Assembly: GCA_019912385.1 (NCBI GenBank)
Contig: JAIOIW010000065.1
Location: forward strand, 1 to 64,000
Direction: 5' to 3'
Length of the DNA: 64,000 bases
Source of the DNA: Notoacmeibacter sp.
Lineage (GTDB): Bacteria; Pseudomonadota; Alphaproteobacteria; Rhizobiales; Rhizobiaceae
Shown in pieces: positions 49,575 through 56,877 of this stretch. The notes under the pieces were generated by a model that did no database searches, was not told where the DNA came from, and saw only the letters and a list, made by a program, of their open reading frames with translations. How positions within the stretch are numbered: position 1 is the first letter of the stretch; each line of letters starts with the position of its first letter. Both the position numbers and the translations under genes were made by a program.

Positions 49575-50504
49575 ATGAGCATTTTCTCGGCCTCCACCCT
49601 CGCCTCGCCCACCGGCGCAGAGCTCCATCTCTACCATTGCGCAGCCGAGGGCCCGGCGCGCGGCGTCGTCCAGATCAATCATGGCCTCGCCGAACACGCC
49701 GCTCGCTATGCCCGCTTCGCCGATTTCCTCGCCCACGAGGGTTTCGAGGTCTATGCGCACGACCATCGCGGCCATGGCGCGACGCTGGCACCCGATGCCT
49801 CGATCGGGGTCTTTGCCGCCGCCGCCGGCGCGGCCGCGGTCATCGCCGATGTCGATGCCGTCCATGCCCATATCGCCGGCAGCCACCCGGGCCTGCCGGT
49901 CATCATCTTCGGCCACTCGATGGGCGGGCTGGTCGCCCTCAACTATCTGCTGAAGCACCGCGAGGGTCTGGCCGGCGCAGCAATCTGGAACGCCAATTTC
50001 TCCGCCGGCCTGCTCGGCCGGCTCGCAAAGGGATTGCTCGCCTGGGAACGCATGCGCCTTGGAAGCGACGTTCCCTCGCGCATTCTGCCCAGGCTGACTT
50101 TCCAGGACTGGGCCAGGAAGATACCCGGCGCCCGCACGCCCTTCGACTGGCTGTCGCGCGACGCAATGGAGGTCGACAAATACATCGACGATCCGCTGTG
50201 TGGCTGGGACGCCTCGGTCTCCATGTGGCGCGACGTGTTCGACCTGATCTTCGCCGGCGCGGACAACAGCAATTTCTCTGCCGTCCCCCGCGATCTCCCG
50301 ATCAACCTGATCGGCGGCGAGAAGGACCCTGCTACCGGTGGCGGCAAGGCGGCGCGCGTGCTCGCCGGCCGGCTCAAGGCCATGGGCTTTGGCGATGTCG
50401 AGGCGCGAGTCTTGCCGGACACCCGCCACGAAAGCCTCAACGAGATCAACCGCGACGCGGTGATGGAGGATTTCGCCGCCTGGGCGAAGCGGGTGGCGGG
50501 GTAG
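49575..50504 (+). CDS. Monoacylglycerol-lipase-like alpha/beta hydrolase
   Basis: A 309-residue serine hydrolase of the lysophospholipase/monoglyceride lipase (PldB-like) group. It has the oxyanion region [25 protein letters not shown] and the nucleophile elbow GHSMGG (Ser115), then a likely acid in [13 protein letters not shown] and the histidine in [11 protein letters not shown]. No signal peptide. It is a single plus-strand gene between ettA and the sulfur cassette, convergent with the DsrE gene. Confidence 0.88.
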   Translation: MSIFSASTLASPTGAELHLYHCAAEGPARGVVQINHGLAEHAARYARFADFLAHEGFEVYAHDHRGHGATLAPDASIGVFAAAAGAAAVIADVDAVHAHIAGSHPGLPVIIFGHSMGGLVALNYLLKHREGLAGAAIWNANFSAGLLGRLAKGLLAWERMRLGSDVPSRILPRLTFQDWARKIPGARTPFDWLSRDAMEVDKYIDDPLCGWDASVSMWRDVFDLIFAGADNSNFSAVPRDLPINLIGGEKDPATGGGKAARVLAGRLKAMGFGDVEARVLPDTRHESLNEINRDAVMEDFAAWAKRVAG

Positions 50505-50556
50505 GCAAAGGCCGGACATTGGAACGCGGCCGGCGTCCGGTTCGCAATTCCGCGGG

Positions 50557-50910
50557 TCAGAACACCAGAACCTTTTCCGCCGAAGCTGTTGCTTCCCCGA
50601 GTTCGTCCATGGTGCTGCGGGCCGCGCCGTCCATGACGTCGTCGTCGGTCATGCCGCGCGCATCCATGCATGTCCCGCAAAGGAGGACACGGCCTTTGCC
50701 GGCAAGGACCCGTTTCAACATGCGCTCCATGTTGTAGTAGCCATCCGGGGTCTTTTGCCCTTTTCGGGCAGCGACCACCGCATCGGCCATCAGGAAGACG
50801 GTGATCTCCGCTTCTGGGTCCCTCTTCACAAGCGTGTGGGCGAGACGAAGGGCGTTGTAGCAGCGCTCGGTGCCGTAGGGCGGATCGTTGAGGATGAACA
50901 GGGTTTTCAT
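50557..50910 (-). CDS. DsrE/DsrF-like sulfur-relay protein
   Basis: A 117-residue protein of the DsrE-like fold (MKTLFILNDPPYGTERCYNALRLAHTL, VTVFLMADAVVAA-type middle). Conserved cysteines occur in LLCGTCMDARG (C78 and C81), the position used for persulfide carriage in DsrE/TusD relatives. It is the third gene of an operon with a fatty-acid hydroxylase-like enzyme and a VTT-rhodanese protein, 25 bases after the latter and with its own GGAG site. This context suggests it passes sulfane sulfur to or from the rhodanese domain. Confidence 0.85.
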   Translation of the reverse strand: MKTLFILNDPPYGTERCYNALRLAHTLVKRDPEAEITVFLMADAVVAARKGQKTPDGYYNMERMLKRVLAGKGRVLLCGTCMDARGMTDDDVMDGAARSTMDELGEATASAEKVLVF

Positions 50911-50935
50911 TCGAATTCTCCACTTCGTATATGCG

Positions 50936-51931
50936 TCATGATCTCAGGACGGCCACGGTCTCTACCGGCCTTCTGTCCCGGTTCCACTGCTCCATCCCGC
51001 CGCGCAGGACATGGACATCGTCAAATCCGGCCTCGCCGAGCAGCGCCGCGGCACTGGCCGAGCGACGGTCGGTCCGGCACACCAGCACGAACGGCTTGCC
51101 CCGTTGCGCGTCGAGCTCGGCCATGCGGCCGGCAATCTCGCCAAGCGGCATGTTCACGGCGCTCGCAATGTGGCCCAGTTGCCCGGTAAATTCGTCTGGT
51201 CCCCGCACGTCCACGACAGTGACGCCGCCCTCCGTCAGGAGGTCGGCGAGTAGGTCGGGTTCGATCCATTGCGGTGCAGCTCCCGCCCGCAACCTGCGAA
51301 CCAGGCGCGGCAGGAAGGCGATGGCGACGAGGAGGCCGAGCGCCATCAAACCGTAGCGGATCGCAGAGGCATCGCCGGAAAGGGCCTCGCGCCCCGCATG
51401 GCCAAGCCAGGTATACGCGATCGCGCCGGGTGCCATCGCGACGAGAGAAGTGATTGCGTAGGGCCAGAACCCGATCCGGGTCAGCCCGAGCGCATAATTG
51501 GTCAGATTGAAGGGAAAGAGCGGCACGAGGCGCACGAAGGCGACGAAACGCCAGCCCTCCGCCTCGACGCCCTCGATGAGGCGCCGCAATCGGCCGCCCG
51601 TGCTGCGGGCCACCCATTCGCCGGCAAGGTAGCGCGCGATCAGGAAGGAGAGGCTCGCGCCGATTGTCGCGCCGGAAAGATTGAGCAGGGTTCCCCAGAC
51701 CGGACCGAACAGGGCGCCGCCGGCAAGCGCAAACAGCGAGCCCGGCGCGAAGACGACCGTACCGACGGCGTAGAGACCAAGATAGGCGATTGGAGCCCAC
51801 AGGCCGAATCCTGCGAGCCAGGCCTCGAAGGCGGCGACATCCAGTTTTTCGCGGTATGTCCAGGCCCAGGCGACCGCGGCTGCAATCCCAAGCGCGAGAA
51901 CGAGTCGCGGCAGAAGACGTCGGGTATTCAT
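50936..51931 (-). CDS. VTT/DedA-like (TVP38) membrane protein fused to a rhodanese domain
   Basis: A 331-residue fusion. The N-terminal part (about 1-215) is a VTT/SNARE-associated domain with five or six membrane segments and the hallmarks FAPGSLFALAGGALFGPVWG and FVAFVRLVPLFPFNLTNYALGL. This family includes lipid scramblases and undecaprenyl-phosphate flippases. The C-terminal part (about 222-325) is a rhodanese with the active-site loop CRTDRRS, Cys285 being the sulfur carrier; the domain should be cytosolic. It overlaps the upstream desaturase-like gene by four bases. A membrane transporter physically joined to a sulfurtransferase suggests sulfane sulfur handled at the membrane. Confidence 0.88.
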   Translation of the reverse strand: MNTRRLLPRLVLALGIAAAVAWAWTYREKLDVAAFEAWLAGFGLWAPIAYLGLYAVGTVVFAPGSLFALAGGALFGPVWGTLLNLSGATIGASLSFLIARYLAGEWVARSTGGRLRRLIEGVEAEGWRFVAFVRLVPLFPFNLTNYALGLTRIGFWPYAITSLVAMAPGAIAYTWLGHAGREALSGDASAIRYGLMALGLLVAIAFLPRLVRRLRAGAAPQWIEPDLLADLLTEGGVTVVDVRGPDEFTGQLGHIASAVNMPLGEIAGRMAELDAQRGKPFVLVCRTDRRSASAAALLGEAGFDDVHVLRGGMEQWNRDRRPVETVAVLRS

Positions 51932-52776
51932 TGCTTCTTCTCAGTCTTTTCACGGTTGATGGGATAGCCGCTCGCCGGGCCGAGGATCGGCTGGATCAGC
52001 ATCCGGTCGAGCCACAGGTCGCGGCGGGTACGAAACTGCTCGATGCCGATCGTCATGGCTTCGTGCCCGTCGCGCGGCTGGGCGCGATAGGTGCCGAGCA
52101 GGCGGTCCCACCACGGCAGATTGAAGCCGAAATTGGAATTGGTTTCACTCGGATGGATCGAGTGATGCACCCGGTGCATGTCCGGCGTCACCACGAAGAG
52201 CCGCAGGATGCGGTCGAGGGCAACGGGCAGGCGGACATTGGAATGGTTGAACATTGCTGTACCGTTCAGGAGCACCTCGAAGATGAGAACGGCGATGACC
52301 GGCGGTCCCAGCACGGCAACGACGGCAAGCTTGATGCCCATCGACAGCAGGATCTCGACGGGATGGAACCGCAATCCGGTCGAGACGTCGAACTCCAGAT
52401 CGGCATGGTGCATGCGGTGCAGCCGCCACAGCGCCGGTACGGCATGGAACATCACGTGCTGAAGGTAGATGGCGAGATCGAGAACCGCGACCGACGCAAT
52501 GATGGCGAGCCAGGCGGGAACCGAAAAGACATTGAACAATCCCCAGCCGCGGTCTGCGGCCACAACGGCCAGTCCGACTGCAGCGACGGGAAAGGTCAAC
52601 CGCACCAGCAGCGTGTCGACGACGACGACAGCAAAATTGTTGCTCCAGCGGATCAGGCGGGGGATTTCCCGCCGGCGCCGCGGCGCCGCCACCTCCCATC
52701 CCGCCATCACCAGAAGGATGCCGAGAAAGAAACCCATTCGGATCAGTGGTTCGTTTTCCAGAAGCAGTTCGGTCAT
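51928..52776 (-). CDS. Sterol desaturase/fatty acid hydroxylase-family di-iron enzyme
   Basis: A 282-residue membrane enzyme with about five hydrophobic segments and the full histidine set of the superfamily: HVMFH at 107-111, HRMHH at 120-124, further histidines in RFHP (138) and FNHSN (178), and HRVHH at 201-205. The family uses a di-iron centre and O2 to hydroxylate or desaturate lipids. The exact substrate is unknown. It is the first gene of the three-gene minus-strand operon and is divergent from the ArsR-rhodanese gene. Confidence 0.88.
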   Translation of the reverse strand: MTELLLENEPLIRMGFFLGILLVMAGWEVAAPRRRREIPRLIRWSNNFAVVVVDTLLVRLTFPVAAVGLAVVAADRGWGLFNVFSVPAWLAIIASVAVLDLAIYLQHVMFHAVPALWRLHRMHHADLEFDVSTGLRFHPVEILLSMGIKLAVVAVLGPPVIAVLIFEVLLNGTAMFNHSNVRLPVALDRILRLFVVTPDMHRVHHSIHPSETNSNFGFNLPWWDRLLGTYRAQPRDGHEAMTIGIEQFRTRRDLWLDRMLIQPILGPASGYPINREKTEKKQ

Positions 52777-52848
52777 TGCGGCCCCTTGCGAGATACGAGA
52801 TTCTTGCTTACGTTCAAATATACGTTTGAATGATATAATGTTGGATGC
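52777..52848. promoter_or_regulatory. Divergent operator/promoter between the hydroxylase operon and the ArsR-rhodanese gene
   Basis: A perfect inverted repeat TTCAAA-N6-TTTGAA at 52813-52830 sits in an AT-rich 72-base gap. TATAAT at 52834-52839 could be the -10 of the rightward gene, which would place the transcript start only a few bases before the ATG at 52849 (nearly leaderless). The palindrome is well placed for the ArsR protein to control both directions. Confidence 0.6.
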
Positions 52849-53520
52849 ATGAAAATGTCAATCGGCCCGAAACAGGCGCTTTATGCGGAGTTTGCGACAG
52901 TTGCCCGCGCACTGGGATCGCAGCACCGCCTCGAGATGCTCGAACATCTGGCGCAGGGCGAGCGCTCAGTCGAGGCGCTGTCCGAACGCGTCGGCCTTTC
53001 GGTCGCCAACACCTCGCATCACTTGCAGCAACTGAGAAGGGCGGGCCTCGTCGTCCAGCGCCGCGAAGGGAAGTTCGTGCTCTACAGACTCGCCGACGAG
53101 AGCGTGCTTGCCCTGATGGCGGCGCTATCCGGTGTCGCGGCCCGCAACCTTGCCGAGGTCGATCGCATACGGCGCACCTATTTCGACGAACGCGACAACA
53201 TGGAGCCGGTCTCGCGCGAGGAACTGTTGCAAAGAACGCGCGACGACCTGGTAACGGTCCTCGATGTCCGCCCGCCTGACGAATACGGCGTCTCTCACCT
53301 GCCCGGCGCAGTCAATATCCCGTTTGGCGAACTGGAGGCGCGGCTCGGCGAACTCGACCCCAAGCACGAGATCGTCGCCTATTGCCGTGGACCGTGGTGC
53401 GTCTTGTCATACGAGGCGGTTGCCGCGCTTCGCGCACGCGGCTTTGACGCCAGACGGCTGGAGGACGGCCTTCCCGAATGGCGAGCGGCGGGGATGCCCG
53501 TGGAGGGTCGCGCGTCATAG
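52849..53520 (+). CDS. ArsR-family regulator fused to a rhodanese domain
   Basis: A 223-residue two-domain protein. The N-terminal ArsR winged helix is at about residues 12-85 (LGSQHRLEMLEHLAQGERSVEALSERVGLSVANTSHHLQQL). The C-terminal rhodanese is at about 120-220, with the loop CRGPWC (Cys179 the presumed sulfur carrier, Cys184 a second cysteine). The ArsR part contains no cysteine at all, so unlike BigR/SqrR-type persulfide sensors any sulfur sensing must come from the rhodanese. It is divergent from the hydroxylase/VTT-rhodanese/DsrE operon and is its likely regulator. Confidence 0.9.
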   Translation: MKMSIGPKQALYAEFATVARALGSQHRLEMLEHLAQGERSVEALSERVGLSVANTSHHLQQLRRAGLVVQRREGKFVLYRLADESVLALMAALSGVAARNLAEVDRIRRTYFDERDNMEPVSREELLQRTRDDLVTVLDVRPPDEYGVSHLPGAVNIPFGELEARLGELDPKHEIVAYCRGPWCVLSYEAVAALRARGFDARRLEDGLPEWRAAGMPVEGRAS

Positions 53521-53668
53521 ACGGCCGGCCGGCCTGGTCGCGGGTCGCCTTCGAAAAAGTCCTTCACCGCCCTCCGCACCGGCGCCGCCCTTCCCGGCTA
53601 GGCCCTCTCTGCCTGATCTGCTAATCAAGTCCCGTCAATTCTCGATTCAAGGCCGCAGGACGGGACCG

Positions 53669-54487
53669 ATGCTTGCCGAACTCTTCACCTTCGAACACCT
53701 GACCACCTTCCTCGTGCTCACCGCGCTCGAGACCGTGCTCGGCTTCGACAATCTGCTCTACATCTCCATCGAGGCAAAGCGGGTGGCGCCGGACCGCCAG
53801 TCCTTCGTGCGCCGCTGGGGCATCATTCTCGCCATCGGATTGCGCATCGTGCTGCTGTTCGTGGTGCTGCAACTGATCAGACTGTTCCAGGATCCGTTCC
53901 TCGACCTGAACTTTCCTCCATTTGTCGAGGGCGCGTTCTCCGGCCATGCACTGATCGTGCTCGCCGGCGGCGTGTTCCTGATCTACACGGCGATGAAGGA
54001 AATCTTCCACATGATGAACATCGAGGAGCGTGAGAGCGAAGCGGGCGACAGAGCCCGCCGCAGCATCGCAATGGCATTGTTCTGGATCGTCGCCATGAAC
54101 CTGGTCTTTTCTTTCGACACCGTTCTTTCCGCCGTCGCATTGACTGAGAACTTCATCGTCATGACGGCCGCCATCACGGTCTCCGGCGCCCTGATGGTCC
54201 TGATGGCCGACGCGGTGGCCAACTTCCTCAAGAAGAACCGCATGTACGAAGTGCTCGGCCTGTTTGTCCTTCTCCTCGTCGGCATCATGCTGATGAGCGA
54301 GGGCGGACATCTTGGTCACCTTGCCTTCTTCGGTCACGAGGTCGTGGAAATGTCCAAGGCGACCTTCTATTTCGTGCTCGTCACCATGGTCCTGGTCGAG
54401 ATCGTCCAGACGCGCTACCAGCGCAAGCTGATGCGCGAGAAGGAGCGTCTGATCGCCAAAGGCAGGGCGGTGGCCGAACATGGCTGA
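53669..54487 (+). CDS. TerC-family integral membrane protein
   Basis: A 272-residue polytopic protein of the TerC/Alx family, whose members export manganese or confer tellurite resistance. Two acidic membrane motifs expected of the family are present: ETVLGFDNLLYISI and LVFSFDTVLSAVAL, with Asn/Asp residues likely binding metal. The start codon has only a weak ribosome-binding site. Its last eight bases overlap the CoA-transferase gene. Confidence 0.9.
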   Translation: MLAELFTFEHLTTFLVLTALETVLGFDNLLYISIEAKRVAPDRQSFVRRWGIILAIGLRIVLLFVVLQLIRLFQDPFLDLNFPPFVEGAFSGHALIVLAGGVFLIYTAMKEIFHMMNIEERESEAGDRARRSIAMALFWIVAMNLVFSFDTVLSAVALTENFIVMTAAITVSGALMVLMADAVANFLKKNRMYEVLGLFVLLLVGIMLMSEGGHLGHLAFFGHEVVEMSKATFYFVLVTMVLVEIVQTRYQRKLMREKERLIAKGRAVAEHG

Positions 54488-55712
54488 TGCGGCTTCGGGA
54501 CGGGCGGATACCGGTTCTCCTTCTGACGATGCAAGCGGTCGGGACGCTCCGCTCAAGGGCGTGCGCGTCATCGAGCTGGCGCGCATTCTGGCCGGTCCCT
54601 GGGCCGGGCAGTTGCTGGCCGATCTCGGCGCCGATGTCATCAAGGTCGAAAAGCCCGGCACCGGCGACGACACGCGCCACTGGGGGCCGCCGTTCGTGAC
54701 CGGGGCAGACGGGGCCAATTTGTCGGCCGCCTACTACCACTCCACCAATCGCGGCAAGCGCTCGATCGCCCTCGACATCGCCACGTCGCAAGGTGCAGAG
54801 ACGGTTCGCGAGTTGGCGGCCGACGCCGACGTGCTGATCGAGAATTTCAAGGTCGGCGGGCTGAGGAAGTACGGCCTCGACTATGAAAGCCTTTCGGCGC
54901 TCAATCCCCGCCTGGTCTATTGCTCGATCACCGGTTTCGGCCAGACCGGCCCCTACGCCCCCCGCGCTGGCTACGACTTCATCGTCCAGGCGATGTCCGG
55001 CATGATGTCGATCACTGGCGAACCCGGCCGAGAACCGCAGAAGGCGGGCGTCGCCATCTCCGACATCTTCACCGGTCTCTATTCCGTCGTCGCCATCCAG
55101 GCGGCGCTGCGCCATGCCGAGAAGACGGGCTGCGGCCAGATGATCGACATGGCCCTGTTCGATACCATGTCCGGCGTGCTCGGCAACCAGAACCTCAACT
55201 ATCTCGTCTCAGGAGTGACGCCCGTTCAGATGGGCAACGCCCACATGAACATCGCGCCCTACGAGGTATTTCCGGTCGCCGACGGCCATATCATCATCGC
55301 CGTCGGCAATGACGGCCAGTTCCAGCGCCTGTGCACGCTTCTCAAGGCCGATGACCTCGCAGCCGACGAGGCGTTCGCGACCAATCCCGCGCGCGTGACC
55401 GACCGCGCCCGCCTGCGCGCGCGCCTGATCGACTATCTCGCGAACTGGCCCCGCGCGGACATCCTTGCCGCCTGCGATGCCAATCGCGTGCCGGCCGGGC
55501 CGATCAACTCGATCGCCGACATGTTCGCCGATCCCCAGATTATCGCGCGCGGTCTGAGGCTGGACATCCCCGACGCCGCCGGCACGGAACTGCCAGCCGT
55601 GCGGTCACCGATCCTGCTCCCCGAAACGCCGCTGGTCTATGACCGGCCGCCGCCGCGCGTTGGCGAACACACCGAAGAGGTACTCGCAGAACTGAAAAAG
55701 CGGAAGCGATAG
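54480..55712 (+). CDS. CaiB/BaiF-family (class III) CoA transferase
   Basis: A 410-residue family III CoA transferase. It has PLKGVRVIELARILAGPWAGQLLADLGADVIKVEKPGTGDDTR at the start, then SIALDIATSQGAE and IENFKVGGLRKYGLDYESL. The nucleophilic Asp lies in the GRAD-like GCGQMIDMALFDTM region or its neighbour AGVAISDIFTGLYS. Formyl-CoA, succinyl-CoA and carnitine-CoA transferases all look like this, so the acid substrate is open. The first 25 residues are a polar extension. It overlaps terC by eight bases. Confidence 0.9.
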   Translation: MADAASGRADTGSPSDDASGRDAPLKGVRVIELARILAGPWAGQLLADLGADVIKVEKPGTGDDTRHWGPPFVTGADGANLSAAYYHSTNRGKRSIALDIATSQGAETVRELAADADVLIENFKVGGLRKYGLDYESLSALNPRLVYCSITGFGQTGPYAPRAGYDFIVQAMSGMMSITGEPGREPQKAGVAISDIFTGLYSVVAIQAALRHAEKTGCGQMIDMALFDTMSGVLGNQNLNYLVSGVTPVQMGNAHMNIAPYEVFPVADGHIIIAVGNDGQFQRLCTLLKADDLAADEAFATNPARVTDRARLRARLIDYLANWPRADILAACDANRVPAGPINSIADMFADPQIIARGLRLDIPDAAGTELPAVRSPILLPETPLVYDRPPPRVGEHTEEVLAELKKRKR

Positions 55713-55742
55713 CGGCCGGCATCGCTGGTTGCCGATTTCAGG

Positions 55743-56699
55743 TCACAGCAACCAGGTCGTGGCGATCCACAACACCGCGCTCAGGGTAAAGAACGAAAGC
55801 GCAGTGGCCACCAGCATCGCCACCGCGCTTTCCTTCTCGCGCCCGAAGCGTTGCGCCAGGATCGGATAGATGCCCATCATCGGCACCGCGGCGAGGATTA
55901 CCGCCGCCGCCTGCATCTCGCCCGTCAGCGGCGCCAGGCCGGCAAGTGGCAGCGCCGCCGTCGCACCGAACACCGCGAGCGGATGAAAGACCAGCTTGCC
56001 CAAAACGGTCGGCGCGATCTCGCCGCTCATGCCGCGTACGGAGAAACCCGCAAGCGTGCCGCCGATCACCAGCAGCGAGACCGCCGCGCTCGATGCGGCC
56101 AGCATGTCGAAGGGCTTCATCAGCGGCTCGGGCAGTTTCAGTCCGGCAAGCGAGGCGGCAAGGCCTGCGACGAGCCCGATGACGATCGGGTTGCGCGCCA
56201 TGGAGCGCGCGGTGCGCGCGATCGTCTTGCCAAGCGGCACCGGCCCGCCGCGCCCGGCTTCCGCGATCGCCAGCAGCAGCGGGATCAGCAGGATATTTTC
56301 CACCATCATGTTGAGCGCCAGCCCGACACCCGCGATCGCCGGCAACGTCAGCAGCAGGATCGGATAGCCGATGAAGCCCGTATTGGAGCACACCATGCCC
56401 ATGGCGCTGAACGCAGCGGCGGTGGCGTCCGCCTTCTGCACCCGCCTGGCATAGAGATAGCCGCCAGCAAGGACCACCAGCGAACCGGCCGCGTAGGCAG
56501 CCAGGTAGCCGGGATTGGCGATCTCGGCGATCGGCCGCTGCGAAATCGCCTTGAACAGCAGCGCCGGCAGGGCAAGCACCACGACATAAGAGCCGAGAAC
56601 CCTCATCGCCGCCGCATCGAACAGGCCGAAGCGGACCACCGCGTAGCCGATGGCGATCATGATGAAGACGGGCGCGGTGATGGACAGGACGTCGAGCAT
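55743..56699 (-). CDS. AEC-family (auxin efflux carrier-like) transporter
   Basis: A 318-residue membrane transporter with ten hydrophobic segments in two five-helix halves. Typical features are the start MLDVLSITAPVFIMIAIGYAVVRFGLFDA, the CSNTGFIGYPILLLTLP helix break and MARNPIVIGLVAGL. Bacterial members export malonate, malate or similar anions. It is convergent with the CoA-transferase gene; exporting a carboxylic acid would fit that neighbour, but this is only inference. Confidence 0.9.
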   Translation of the reverse strand: MLDVLSITAPVFIMIAIGYAVVRFGLFDAAAMRVLGSYVVVLALPALLFKAISQRPIAEIANPGYLAAYAAGSLVVLAGGYLYARRVQKADATAAAFSAMGMVCSNTGFIGYPILLLTLPAIAGVGLALNMMVENILLIPLLLAIAEAGRGGPVPLGKTIARTARSMARNPIVIGLVAGLAASLAGLKLPEPLMKPFDMLAASSAAVSLLVIGGTLAGFSVRGMSGEIAPTVLGKLVFHPLAVFGATAALPLAGLAPLTGEMQAAAVILAAVPMMGIYPILAQRFGREKESAVAMLVATALSFFTLSAVLWIATTWLL

Positions 56700-56877
56700 G
56701 TCGGGAAGCGTTGATGGCGTTTCGCCCGCTTAGACACCGGACGGCGGGATTTGGCAACCGTCGGCCGCCATTGCTCGCTGGACGGCTGCTTGCAGGTTCC
56801 GCGGCGGGATCGACGATGTTGCCATCCCGCTCCCCCCATGCTGTTCTAGCGCCAGGGGACACATACAGGCAGGCGGC

